Shown piece after piece: positions 21,208-31,679 of a stretch of 64,000 nt of DNA (within the stretch, counting starts at the first letter, position 1; each line of letters starts with the position of its first letter). The translations under genes were made by a program, and so were the position numbers. The notes under the pieces were generated by a model. That model saw nothing but the letters and a program-made list of their open reading frames with translations, made no database searches and had not been told where the DNA came from. Origin of the DNA: Thermoanaerobaculales bacterium. GTDB lineage: Bacteria; Acidobacteriota; Thermoanaerobaculia; Thermoanaerobaculales; Sulfomarinibacteraceae. The stretch covers positions 1-64,000 of the forward strand of contig JARFRM010000284.1 in the NCBI GenBank assembly GCA_029287235.1, read 5' to 3'.

Positions 21208-24200
21208 TCAGGGAGTCGTCTCTGACCATCCTCCAGTTGTTCCCATCTCGAAGCCGTCGCAGAAGATCGGCGGTTCGAGAGCGTCGATGTCCGTCCACAC
21301 GGCGTTGTCCGGCGTCGGGTCGATCACACTGGGATCCGTTGCGACATAACCGGTTGTGATCAGCCAACCGGTGGCTCCCGGATCGACGGTTCCGGTCATC
21401 GAGAAGACCATCGATGATCCCGCCGGAAGATCGACGGCCGTGAAGATGTCACCCGTCCCGCTCGCCGGACAGCTCGCTCCACCGGTCGGGGTGCATGTCC
21501 AGGTGACTCCAGTGAGGTTGACAGTGGCATATGTGTCCACGAGGCTTCCCATGGCGTCGGCCGGACCGTCGTTGAAGACCTCGAGGGTGTAGGTCGTCGG
21601 ATCGCCCGGAGGCACCCAGCAGCGGAAGTCGGTGAGGTTTCCGTAGACCTCGGCCACGGCGACGACATCCGTCGTGTCGGTCGCCAGGTTGTTGGAGAAA
21701 TCGAGTTCAGTCACCCCTGGGGGCGCGGTCACCGTCGAAATGTTGGTGATGGTTCCCGCCGCCCAATTCGCAAAGGAGCCCGTCGCCGTGTAGACCAACG
21801 AGCCTCCAACCGGGAGGGACACCGTGTCTGAAATGTCGCCGGCCCCAGTCGGGGTGCAGCTCGCGCCGCCGGACGCCGCGCAGGTCCACGTCACCCCGAT
21901 CACCTCGGCCGGACAGGTGTCCGTCACCAACGCACCGGGAGCGTTTGACGGGCCTGGGTGGACCGCGGTGATGGTGTAGACGACCGGGTCGCCGGACATC
22001 GCGGTGCTCAACCCGTCGGTCTTGGTCGTCGAGAGATCGACCTCGGGGGTCAGGGCGGTGGTGTCGGTCGCGTTGTTGTTACCCGGAATGGGGTCGGTGG
22101 CCCCGGAGGGCGCGGTCACCGTTGCGGTGTTGCTCAACGTGCCGGTGGCACCGGCGTCGATGGTGGCGGTGACGGTGTAGGTCGCCGATCCCCCTACGGG
22201 TAGGTTGACAATATCGGCGATGTCACCGCTGCCCGCCGCGGTGCACGAGGCGCCGCCTGCGGCCAGACAGGTCCAACTCACCCCTGTGAGGTCGGCCGGG
22301 AAGGTATCGGCAACGGTTGCGCCCGGGGCATCACTCGGCCCCGAGTTGGTCACCGAGATCGTGTAGACCGCGCCGGTTCCGGGAACGGCCGTCGTCACCC
22401 CGTCTGTCTTGGTCACCGCGAGATCGACCTCCGGCGTCAGGGTGGTGCCGTCGGCCATGCCGTTGTTGCCCGGGTTGGGATCGGTGACCCCGGCGGGCGG
22501 AGCCACCGTCGCGGTGTTGCTCAAGGTGCCGGTGGCGGCAGGGTCGATGGTGGCGTTGGCTGTGTAGGTCGCCGATCCCCCCACGGGTAGGTTGACGGTG
22601 TCGGCGATGTCGCCGCTGCCGGCCGCGGTGCACGAGGCACCGCCCGCGGACAGACAGGTCCAGGTCACCCCCGTGAGGACGGCCGGGAAGGTATCCGAGA
22701 CGGTCGCCCCGACCACATCGTCCGGACCGGCGTTGCTGACCACGATGGTGTAGGCGTGGCCGGTTCCGGGAACCGCGGTCGTGACACCGTCGTCCTTGCT
22801 GAGGGCGAGATCGGCGGTGGTGATGAGGTCTTCGCAGTGCAGGGTGAGCGGAATGTCCACCGTCACGGCGCAGGGATCGTTGGTGGTCAGACGCAGAGCT
22901 CCGGTCTCGTCACCTGGGCTGGCGCCGCAGGTGAAGGTCAGGGTCACATCCTCGGTTCCACCACTCGCGATCTGGCCGCTGACCGGCGCCTCGCTGACCC
23001 AGGGCAGCCAATCGGTATTGCAGAAGGCCGCCGCCTGAATCACCGCCTCGAGAGCGTCGATCTCGCCCCAGCCGGTTGCCATGTTGGGGACGTTGCCCGG
23101 TCCCTCGCCGCCGCAGTTGGAGGCGTACGGGATGGCGACGGCCGAGTTCTGGATTATGTCCTCGGTCTGAGCGTAGTTGCCCGCCAGACACGGCGCCGCC
23201 TGCCACATGAGGGCGACGAGACCGCTGACATGGGGCGCCGACATGGAGGTGCCGTTCCAGCTGCCGTAGTCGGAGTTGCTGCCGTTGAGGCTCGACCGGA
23301 TGCTCACCCCCGGAGCCGTGACCTGCGGCTTGAGGGTCGGGTAGCCGTTGGGGTTGACGGTGTCGAGGTTGTCGGTTGGGCCCCAGTTCGAGTGCGTGGC
23401 GTAGGCGCCGTTCGACTGGCCCGTGGAGCCGACGCCGGTGACGTTGCCGTAGCGGCCCGGGTTGCCGACGGTGTCGCACCCTGGTGGAGCCGGGTAGCCG
23501 CAGTTGGAGTTGTTGCCGTTGGAAAAGATCGGGTAGATGCCCGCGGCGTGCCAGCTGTCGACCGAGCCCTGGTACCAATTGTCGTAGGACCGGTCACAGT
23601 CGCCCCACGAGTTGTTGACGACGTGCGGCCGCTTCGTAGGATCCGGGGACGACGGATCGCCGACCGGATAGGGCGCCGCGATCCACTGGGCGCAGGTCAA
23701 CAGCGCGGCGGTCGGGCAACCGCCTGATGCCTCGCAGGCGTCACACGCGATCCACGTCGCCCCAGGTGCCATCCCGACCTGGTTAGCGCCGCCGTCGTCG
23801 CCGATCATGGTGCCCATGGTGTGCGATCCGTGGCCGTGATCGTCAAACGGCGCCGCGCTTGAACCATCGACGCCGTCGAGCCAGTTGTAGTCGTGGTTGA
23901 AGGCGCCGCCGCCGAGATTGCCGCGGTAGTGTGGCTCGAGCACCTCGTGGGTATAGCGGACGCCGGTGTCGAGATTGGCGACCACCATCCCGGTGCCGTC
24001 AATTCCCAGGGCCCAGACCTGGTCTGCCAGAACGTGGGTGATGTTGGCCTCGATCGCGCGTCCCTCCGCCAATGCGGGGCTCCGTTTGTCCGGCTCGATG
24101 AGACCGATCAGCCGCTCGGCGCGCAGAACTTCGATCTCCTCGAAGGCCAGAAGCCCTTCCATATCCTCCCGCGAAGACGACGGCACGGCGATGATGTTGT

Positions 24201-25449
24201 CGATCCAGAAGGCCTCGTAGGACACCTTCCGGCCGTCGAGGTAGTCGCGCACGCGGCTCTGGGTACGCTTCGCTGTGGCCATGAGCGCATTGACCACGAA
24301 TCGGCCCCGCTCGTCCCATCCCATGGTCAGGGCGGGGCTCAGATCGGGTCGCTCGCGGAAGTCGATGAGGTAACCGGCCTCACCCGCGCTGCGCATCTCG
24401 GCCTCGAGCTTGGGTTCGATCGTGACCGGGCCGGCCGCTGGCGGCGCGGAAAGCGGGTTCGCCGCCTCGGTGGGTGGCAGCTCACTGAGGGTCCAGTCCA
24501 GCGGTGGCAGGTATCCTTGATTGCTCAGGGTGAGGGTTTCGTCCGCGCTGCTACTGGTGGGCACGGTGGTGTCGAAGCTCGTCGGCGCGGCTCCCAGCAC
24601 GGGCCGCAACAGATCGAAGTCCATCGTCGTCGTGGTGCCCGCGATCACGGTGACGCCAGTGGCCGATTCGTCGCCGAAGCCCGAGGCTGAAGCGGTGACA
24701 TCGTAGGTGCCGTCCGCCAGGAAAACCGGTCCATAGTCGCCCGCCGCATCGGCCGGTGCGGTGATGTCGCCGGGAACGATAGTCGCCGACGCACCAGTGC
24801 AGGTGGGTCCCGAGGTGTAGGCATCCCGGATCTGTCCCTCGAGACTGCCGAAGGAGGAGCAGTCAGGAATCAGCGCCCGCGGCAGGGTGCTTTCGTCGCA
24901 CGCCGACTGCCCGGACGGGGTGTAGCCATCGTCGCTACACGGCCAATGGGGCGCACTACCGTATTCGTCGCCGTCCCAGAACCACGACACGAGCACGTCG
25001 CCGCTGCCGGCGCCGGTCAGCACATCGACGCAGTAGGAGGCCGTGCAGTGGTCGATGGGTTCCATGGCCCACGTTTGGTCGATGTCGATCTCGTACGACG
25101 GGGTCTGGAACGACCACGCGAACCCGCCGAAACTCCCGTTGTCGCAGGAAGGAGATCCAGCCACGGCAACGTTGGACACCGTCCAGTCGGACGGCAGCAA
25201 CAACCAGAGGTTGTAAACCCACTCCCAGTCGTCGGTGAAAGACTCGGCCGTGAAACAGAGGGTCTGTGTCGTCGACGGCGTCCAGCACGCCGAGCCTCCG
25301 GCCGCAGGGTCAAAAACGACGAAGGAGCCGCTGAGCGACTTCAGGTCGCCCGGGGCCGTCGGCGGGTCCGCAATCGCCGCCATCGGCAGCGAGCAGATCA
25401 CAACGGTTAGACAGAAAAGGCGCAGCGAATCAACGGTCCGTGGGTTCAT
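21208..25449 (-). CDS. Secreted S8 subtilisin-like peptidase with DUF11-type repeats and C-terminal DGFEMG..WS tail
   Basis: Catalytic DTGVRYTHE, HGSHTMGTM, GTSMSAPHVSGLVAL; repeated TKTDGVTTAVPGTG..YTI..SGP; signal peptide. Confidence 0.9.
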   Translation of the reverse strand: MNPRTVDSLRLFCLTVVICSLPMAAIADPPTAPGDLKSLSGSFVVFDPAAGGSACWTPSTTQTLCFTAESFTDDWEWVYNLWLLLPSDWTVSNVAVAGSPSCDNGSFGGFAWSFQTPSYEIDIDQTWAMEPIDHCTASYCVDVLTGAGSGDVLVSWFWDGDEYGSAPHWPCSDDGYTPSGQSACDESTLPRALIPDCSSFGSLEGQIRDAYTSGPTCTGASATIVPGDITAPADAAGDYGPVFLADGTYDVTASASGFGDESATGVTVIAGTTTTMDFDLLRPVLGAAPTSFDTTVPTSSSADETLTLSNQGYLPPLDWTLSELPPTEAANPLSAPPAAGPVTIEPKLEAEMRSAGEAGYLIDFRERPDLSPALTMGWDERGRFVVNALMATAKRTQSRVRDYLDGRKVSYEAFWIDNIIAVPSSSREDMEGLLAFEEIEVLRAERLIGLIEPDKRSPALAEGRAIEANITHVLADQVWALGIDGTGMVVANLDTGVRYTHEVLEPHYRGNLGGGAFNHDYNWLDGVDGSSAAPFDDHGHGSHTMGTMIGDDGGANQVGMAPGATWIACDACEASGGCPTAALLTCAQWIAAPYPVGDPSSPDPTKRPHVVNNSWGDCDRSYDNWYQGSVDSWHAAGIYPIFSNGNNSNCGYPAPPGCDTVGNPGRYGNVTGVGSTGQSNGAYATHSNWGPTDNLDTVNPNGYPTLKPQVTAPGVSIRSSLNGSNSDYGSWNGTSMSAPHVSGLVALMWQAAPCLAGNYAQTEDIIQNSAVAIPYASNCGGEGPGNVPNMATGWGEIDALEAVIQAAAFCNTDWLPWVSEAPVSGQIASGGTEDVTLTFTCGASPGDETGALRLTTNDPCAVTVDIPLTLHCEDLITTADLALSKDDGVTTAVPGTGHAYTIVVSNAGPDDVVGATVSDTFPAVLTGVTWTCLSAGGASCTAAGSGDIADTVNLPVGGSATYTANATIDPAATGTLSNTATVAPPAGVTDPNPGNNGMADGTTLTPEVDLAVTKTDGVTTAVPGTGAVYTISVTNSGPSDAPGATVADTFPADLTGVSWTCLAAGGASCTAAGSGDIADIVNLPVGGSATYTVTATIDAGATGTLSNTATVTAPSGATDPIPGNNNATDTTALTPEVDLSTTKTDGLSTAMSGDPVVYTITAVHPGPSNAPGALVTDTCPAEVIGVTWTCAASGGASCTPTGAGDISDTVSLPVGGSLVYTATGSFANWAAGTITNISTVTAPPGVTELDFSNNLATDTTDVVAVAEVYGNLTDFRCWVPPGDPTTYTLEVFNDGPADAMGSLVDTYATVNLTGVTWTCTPTGGASCPASGTGDIFTAVDLPAGSSMVFSMTGTVDPGATGWLITTGYVATDPSVIDPTPDNAVWTDIDALEPPIFCDGFEMGTTGGWSETTP
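22170..22790 (-). repeat. Tandem highly similar DUF11-encoding DNA repeats
   Basis: GTGTAGGTCGCCGATCCCCC-CGGGTAGGTTGAC...GGGAAGGTATC recurs at about 22180 and about 22565. Confidence 0.8.
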
Positions 25450-25631
25450 GGCATCCTCCAACGATTTTCGGATGACGGTGCTCCGTCGCCCTCGGGACCG
25501 TCTGGAGACGATCTCAGAAGCCTGGCGCTCCATCGATACGCTCCACCTTGATTGTAACCTAAGCACCGGATCCCCAAAGTGTGCCGAATCTCACTTCCTA
25601 CCCGACTATGGACTGCGTTGCCGCAGCTTGC

Positions 25632-26339
25632 TCACAACAACCGGTCGAGCCAATCGCAGTTTGCAACGCGCTCCCGCACCCGATCCACCGCCCGTGCATA
25701 GCCGCGACTCGAGACACCCGGATGCCAGGTGGACGGCCGCGGTAAACCGGCGGCGATCTGGGCGGCCTGGTCGGCACTCAGATCGCCGGCCGGCACGCCG
25801 AAGAAACGGTCCGCCGCGGCCCCGACGCCATAGATTTCGGGACCGAACTGGGCCACGTTGAGGTAGAGCTCGAGGATCCGTTGTTTGGAGAGATGCCGTT
25901 CGAGCTGCCAGGTCAGCAGAGCCTCACGTAGCTTGCGCAGCGGCGAGCGCGACGGCGACAGCCAGAGATTCTTCGCCAGTTGTTGAGTGATTGTTGAGGC
26001 GCCGCGCACCCGTTTCCCCCGAACCGCATCTCGCGCCGCGTTCTTGAGCTCGTGGGTGTCGAATCCGTAGTGGGAAAAAAAGCTCAGGTCCTCTGCCGCG
26101 ATGACGGCTTTCTTGACCTCGATGGAAATCCCGTCGTAGGGAACCCAGCTCCACTCCACCCGATCGCCACGGGCCCGAGCAGCTTCAATGAAGGCGGTGG
26201 ATTCGGGGTTTTCGTTTGCGAGGGCAGGCACATCGGGCCACGTGAGCCAAACCCAACCCACGACGACGACAGCCGCGATGAGGACCCCGGCTGCGAGGCA
26301 CCCGATCTTCCGCAGACAACCTTTCTTCTTCTTGCTCAC
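25632..26339 (-). CDS. mtgA: Monofunctional biosynthetic peptidoglycan transglycosylase
   Basis: GT51: VKKAVIAAEDLSFFSHYGFD, GASTITQQLAKNLWLSPSRS, KQRILELYLNVAQFG. Confidence 0.92.
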   Translation of the reverse strand: MSKKKKGCLRKIGCLAAGVLIAAVVVVGWVWLTWPDVPALANENPESTAFIEAARARGDRVEWSWVPYDGISIEVKKAVIAAEDLSFFSHYGFDTHELKNAARDAVRGKRVRGASTITQQLAKNLWLSPSRSPLRKLREALLTWQLERHLSKQRILELYLNVAQFGPEIYGVGAAADRFFGVPAGDLSADQAAQIAAGLPRPSTWHPGVSSRGYARAVDRVRERVANCDWLDRLL

Positions 26340-26378
26340 CGAGGCAGTGTAGCGGGACGCGCCGGCTCCGCGGCCGTG

Positions 26379-26456
26379 TCCGTCTACGTTTCCGTTTCCG
26401 TTCCCAATCCCGATCCCGATCCCGATCTCGATCCCGATCCCAATCCCTATCCCGTT
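26379..26456 (-). repeat. Hexanucleotide array (13 units; ATCGGG/AACGGA on mtgA sense strand)
   Basis: TCCGTC TACGTT TCCGTT TCCGTT CCCAAT (CCCGAT)3 CTCGAT CCCGAT CCCAAT CCCTAT CCCGTT on + strand. Confidence 0.9.
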
Positions 26457-26759
26457 GAGATGTTCCGAGGCATCGGCAGCGGCAACCCGCGCTCGTCTGG
26501 CGTACGAGTCAGGCCGAGATCGCAGAAAGCGGGATCGGGGCTCGTCGGATCAGCCGACCCGGTCTGGAGAGTCGAGGAAGACTTCAATCTGACGCCCCGC
26601 GACTCCACCGACGACATCGGCGCCCACCACGCCGCGCCCGGCGGCAACCCGGGATGGACCTTGAACGCCGGCTTCAAACCGTCGCGACGGATCTTCGAGG
26701 ATGGCTTCGAGCTCGGCTCGACCGTTGAGTGGAGCGCGGTTTTCTCCCCGTCACCCTGA
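26457..26759 (+). pseudogene. Orphan C-terminal fragment of a secreted protein ending in RIFEDGFELGSTVEWSAVF
   Basis: Protein-like C-terminus with no upstream domain; the array replaces the upstream part. Confidence 0.45.
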
Positions 26760-28484
26760 CTACCGAACCCGACCCGCCTTCCACGCCTCGAGCAGCTGGT
26801 CGTAGGGCACGGTCTCGCCCTGAGGTTTTTCGTTGGCGAGCTTGGGTTTGGGTGAGCCCGGCCGCTTCAGCCACTCATCGGCGCTGGTGGCCGGGTTGAG
26901 CTTGGGGCCACAGGTTTTCTGAACCTTGGCGCGCTCGAGTCTTTGGAGCATGCGGTCCTGTTGCGCGGCGAGATTGTCCATGGCCTCCTGCGGCGTCTTC
27001 TCGCCGCTCGCCGCCTCGGCCACGTTCTGCCACCAGAGCTGGGCGAGCTTGGGGTAGTCGGGAACGTTGGTTCCGGTGGGGGTCCAGGCGACCCGCGCCG
27101 GGCTGCGGTAGAACTCGACCAGACCACCCAGCCGGGGCGCGGCTTCGGTCATGGCATCCGACTGGAGATCGGACTCACGGATCGGGGTCAATCCCTCGAG
27201 GGTCTTCTTGAGCGAGACCGTCTTCGAGACGGTGAACTGGGCGTAGAGCCATGCCGCCTTGCGCCGCTCCACCGGGGTGCTCTTCAAGAGTGTCCAGGAC
27301 CCTGCGTCCTGGTAACCGAGCTTCATCCCCTCTTCCCAGTACGGACCGTGGGGCGACGGCGCCATCCGCCACTTGGGTGTCCCGTCGGCGTTGACCACCG
27401 GGAGTCCCGGTTTGGTCATGGCCGCTGTGAAAGCGGTGTACCAGAAGACCTGCTGGGCGATGTTGCCCTGACCGGGGACGGGCCCCGCTTCGGAGAAAGT
27501 CATCCCCGCAGCCTCTGGGGGCGCATACTTGCCCATCCACTCGATGTATTTGGTGGTGGCGAAGACCGCGGCAGGGCCGTTGGTGGCGCCGCCGCGCGCG
27601 ACGCTGGAGCCTACGGGGCTGCAGCCTTCGACCCGGATCCCCCACTCGTCCACGGGTTTGCCGTTGGGGATGCCCTTGTCACCGGCGCCGGCCATCACCA
27701 GCCACGCGTCGGTGAAGCGCCAACCCAACGAGGGGTCCTTCTTCCCGTAGTCCATGTGGCCCCAGACACGCTCGCCGTCGATTGTCTTGACATCATTGGT
27801 GAAGAAGTCGGCGATGTCCTCATACGCCGACCAGTTGACCGGGACCCCGAGCTCGTAGCCGTACTTGGCCTTGAAGCGCCTCTTGAGGTCGGGGCGTGAG
27901 AACCAGTCGGCGCGGAACCAGTAGAGATTGGCGAACTGCTGGTCCGGGAGTTGGTAGAGCTTACCGTCGGGGGCGGTTGTGAAGCTCTTTCCGATGAAAT
28001 CGTCGATGTCGAGGGTGGGCAGGGTCACGGTCTTGCCCTCACCCGCCATCCAGTCCGAGAGCGGAACCACCTTGCCGTAGCGGAAGTGGGTGCCGATGAG
28101 ATCCGAGTCGTTGACCCAGGCGTCGTAGATGTTGCGGTCGGACTGCATCTGGGTCTGGAGCTTCTCGACGACATCGCCCTCCTGGATGAGATCGTGGGTG
28201 AGCTCGATCCCGGTGAGCTCCGAGAATGCCTTGGCCAACACCTTCGATTCAAAAACATGCGTGTAGATGGTCTCCGAAACGACGTTGATCTTCATGCCTT
28301 TGTATGGCTTTGCCGCCTCGATGAACCACTCGAGCTCCTTGCGCTGTTCCTCGCGGGTCAGGGTGGATGGCGAGAAGGTGTCGAGCCATTTCTCGACGGC
28401 CGCTTTCTGGGCGGCGGCGTCCGTCAATGTGAGCCCGAGGGCGATCAGGAGGGCGAGACCGATCCGAAGGGTGGTTGCCTGCAT
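26760..28484 (-). CDS. glpV: Glycerol-type ABC transporter extracellular substrate-binding protein (GlpV-like)
   Basis: Signal peptide, solute-binding family 1 composition, downstream of DUF2160 and permeases. Confidence 0.8.
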   Translation of the reverse strand: MQATTLRIGLALLIALGLTLTDAAAQKAAVEKWLDTFSPSTLTREEQRKELEWFIEAAKPYKGMKINVVSETIYTHVFESKVLAKAFSELTGIELTHDLIQEGDVVEKLQTQMQSDRNIYDAWVNDSDLIGTHFRYGKVVPLSDWMAGEGKTVTLPTLDIDDFIGKSFTTAPDGKLYQLPDQQFANLYWFRADWFSRPDLKRRFKAKYGYELGVPVNWSAYEDIADFFTNDVKTIDGERVWGHMDYGKKDPSLGWRFTDAWLVMAGAGDKGIPNGKPVDEWGIRVEGCSPVGSSVARGGATNGPAAVFATTKYIEWMGKYAPPEAAGMTFSEAGPVPGQGNIAQQVFWYTAFTAAMTKPGLPVVNADGTPKWRMAPSPHGPYWEEGMKLGYQDAGSWTLLKSTPVERRKAAWLYAQFTVSKTVSLKKTLEGLTPIRESDLQSDAMTEAAPRLGGLVEFYRSPARVAWTPTGTNVPDYPKLAQLWWQNVAEAASGEKTPQEAMDNLAAQQDRMLQRLERAKVQKTCGPKLNPATSADEWLKRPGSPKPKLANEKPQGETVPYDQLLEAWKAGRVR

Positions 28485-28541
28485 GGGTTCTCCTCGTTCT
28501 GCCGTCTTGGCGGCGCTCAATTCTGCCACAGCGACTCTGAT

Positions 28542-28570
28542 GGGCAGGCTGGAAGCCTACCCCACAATGG
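28542..28570. repeat. Dispersed element GGGCAGGCTGGAAGCC-TA-CCCCACAATGG (copy 1)
   Basis: Matches copy at about 33350. Confidence 0.75.
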
Positions 28571-28621
28571 CGGACCAGTGGTTGTGGAGCAGGCATCTTG
28601 CCTGCTCGCGACAGCCCTTGA

Positions 28622-28903
28622 TCATCCCCAGCGCATCGTGGCGACGAGGAAGACAATCGAAATCGCCAACGCCCACCACAGGGGCAGCCCGGTGGCGGCC
28701 ATCCAACCGAGGTGGATGAAGGCGCTGCCCAGGAGCCCGATGAAGAGTCGGTCGCCGCGGGTTGTGGCCATGGGCAGAAGACCGCGTCGTTCGACGCTCG
28801 GCGAAACGAGCTGCCAGACGGTCATCCCGGTCAGCATCACGGCGATGGCGGCAAAGAAGATCGCCGTGGGAACGGTCCAGGCCATCCAACCGAGGAAGGA
28901 CAT
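28622..28903 (-). CDS. DUF2160 small membrane protein of glycerol ABC operon
   Basis: MSFLGWMAWTVPTAIFFAAIAVMLTGMTVWQ. Confidence 0.75.
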   Translation of the reverse strand: MSFLGWMAWTVPTAIFFAAIAVMLTGMTVWQLVSPSVERRGLLPMATTRGDRLFIGLLGSAFIHLGWMAATGLPLWWALAISIVFLVATMRWG

Positions 28904-29696
28904 CACACCCTCCCCAGGGCGAAGCCTTTGGCGATGTGATTGCGGACAAACCAGATCACGAGTGCGCCCGGGACGATGGTCAACACCCCCGCAGCAGCGA
29001 GGACGCCCCAGTCCATGCCCGACGCGCTGACCGTGCGGGTCATGACGGCGGCGATGGGTTTGGCGTTGACCGAGGTCAGGGTGCGGGCGAGCAGGAGCTC
29101 GACCCAGCTGAACATGAAGCAGAAGAAGGCCGTGACCCCGATCCCGGAACGGATCATCGGCAGGAAGATGGTCAGAAAGAACCGAGTAAAGCCGTAGCCG
29201 TCGACAAAGGCGGTCTCGTCGATCTCCTTCGGGACACCGGACATGAACCCCTCGAGGATCCACACCGAGAGGGGCACGTTGAAGAGACAGTGGGCCAGGG
29301 CCACCGCGATGTGGGTGTCAAACAGACCGATGCTCGAGTAGAGCTGGAAGAAGGGCAGCAGAAAGACCGCAGGCGGCGCCATCCGGTTGGTCAGGAGCCA
29401 GAAGAAGAGATGCTTGTCGCCGACAAAGGTGTAGCGCGAGAAGGCGTAGGCAGCGGGCAGAGCGACGGAGAGCGAGATGAGGGTGTTGAGAGTGACGTAG
29501 ATGATGGAGTTGACATAGCCCATGTACCAGCTGGCGTCGGTGAAGATGACCCGGTAGTTGTCGAGGGTGAAGTCGTGCGGAAAGAGGGTGAAGGCGCCGA
29601 GGATCTCCTCGTTGGTCTTGAACGACATGTTGAGCAGCCAGTAGAGCGGCAGCATGAGGAAGACCACGTAGACCACGAGGAGAAGGTGCCGAGGCT

Positions 29697-29700
<4 letters not shown>
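28903..29700 (-). CDS. glpQ: ABC transporter permease (GlpQ-like)
   Basis: MalG-type permease, EIDETAFVDGYGFTRFFLTIFLPMIRSG EAA-like loop. Confidence 0.85.
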
Positions 29701-30565
<865 letters not shown>

Positions 30566-30566
<1 letters not shown>

Positions 30567-31672
30567 CACGGCTGACCCGCCGCGGACTTCCCGCACAGAC
30601 GTGAGTTCCGGTAGAGCAGACTCTGCTCGGGTGGGAATACGACCCACGCGGACCCATCTCGGATCTCTTCCTCTCCGCCGACTCGGACCTTGAGGTTGCC
30701 GCCACCCGTGGTTGCGGTGACGATCTTCGAGCTCCCGAGATCCTCTACATGGGTGATCCTCACCGGCACGCCCTCAGTGGGCCGCTCGAAAACGAGCTCG
30801 AGGAACATCGGCCGGACGCCGAGCTCCCACCGGTCGCCCTGCTTTGCGCCATCCATCGCCGTGTCATCGGCGAGGCGTATTCTGCGCCCATCGACCACCG
30901 CGCACCCGCCGTCGACCTCGCAGGAGAGGAAATTCATCCCCGGGCTGCCGACGAAGTGCCCGACAAAGGTGTGGGCCGGACGTTCGAAGAGGGCCTGCGG
31001 GGTGTCGGCCTGGACAATCTCGCCCTCGTGCATCACCACCACCCTGTCGGCGAAGGTCAGCGCTTCGGTCTGATCATGGGTCACATAGATCAGCGTCAAC
31101 CGGCTCTCTCTGTGGACCTCCCCGAGCTTGCGGCGCAGGGAGTTCTTGAGGTGGGGGTCGATGACCGTCAGGGGCTCGTCGAAGAGGATGGCCGAGACAT
31201 CGGTTCGTACCAGCCCGCGTCCCATCGAGATCTTCTGTCGGGCGTCGGAAGCCAGGGTTCCCGCCCGCTGCCGCAGACACGAGGCGAGATCGAGAATCTC
31301 CGCGACCTCTTCGATCCGACTCCGGATCTCCGCTTCCGGTGTTTTTCGGTTGCGCAAGGGGAAGGCGAGATTGTCGAAGACCGACATGGTGTCGTACACC
31401 ACAGGGAACTGAAAGACCTGAGCGATGTTACGATCCTCGGTCGGGAGATCGGTCACATCCCGGCCATCGAACAACACCCTTCCCGATGTCGGTCGAAGCA
31501 GTCCGGACATGATGTTGAGCAGGGTCGTCTTGCCGCAGCCGGATGGCCCCAGCAGGGCGTAGGCGACCCCGTCCTCCCAGACGTGGCTCGTGGGCCGAAG
31601 GGCATAGTCGCCCTCCTCCGCAGGTTTGCCCAGATAGGAGTGGGCGAGATGGGCGAGTTCAATCCTTGCCAC
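30566..31672 (-). CDS. glpT: ABC transporter ATP-binding protein (GlpT-like; degenerate signature LASDARQKIS)
   Basis: Walker A GPSGCGKTTLLNIM, AILFDEPLTVID, TOBE region; GTG start. Confidence 0.82.
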
Positions 31673-31679
31673 CGGCGCC

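Noticed and set aside
26052-26456. 5' part of the 26052..26759 + ORF as a real gene
   Set aside because: Antisense to mtgA and through the hexamer array; only the C-terminal piece looks protein-like.
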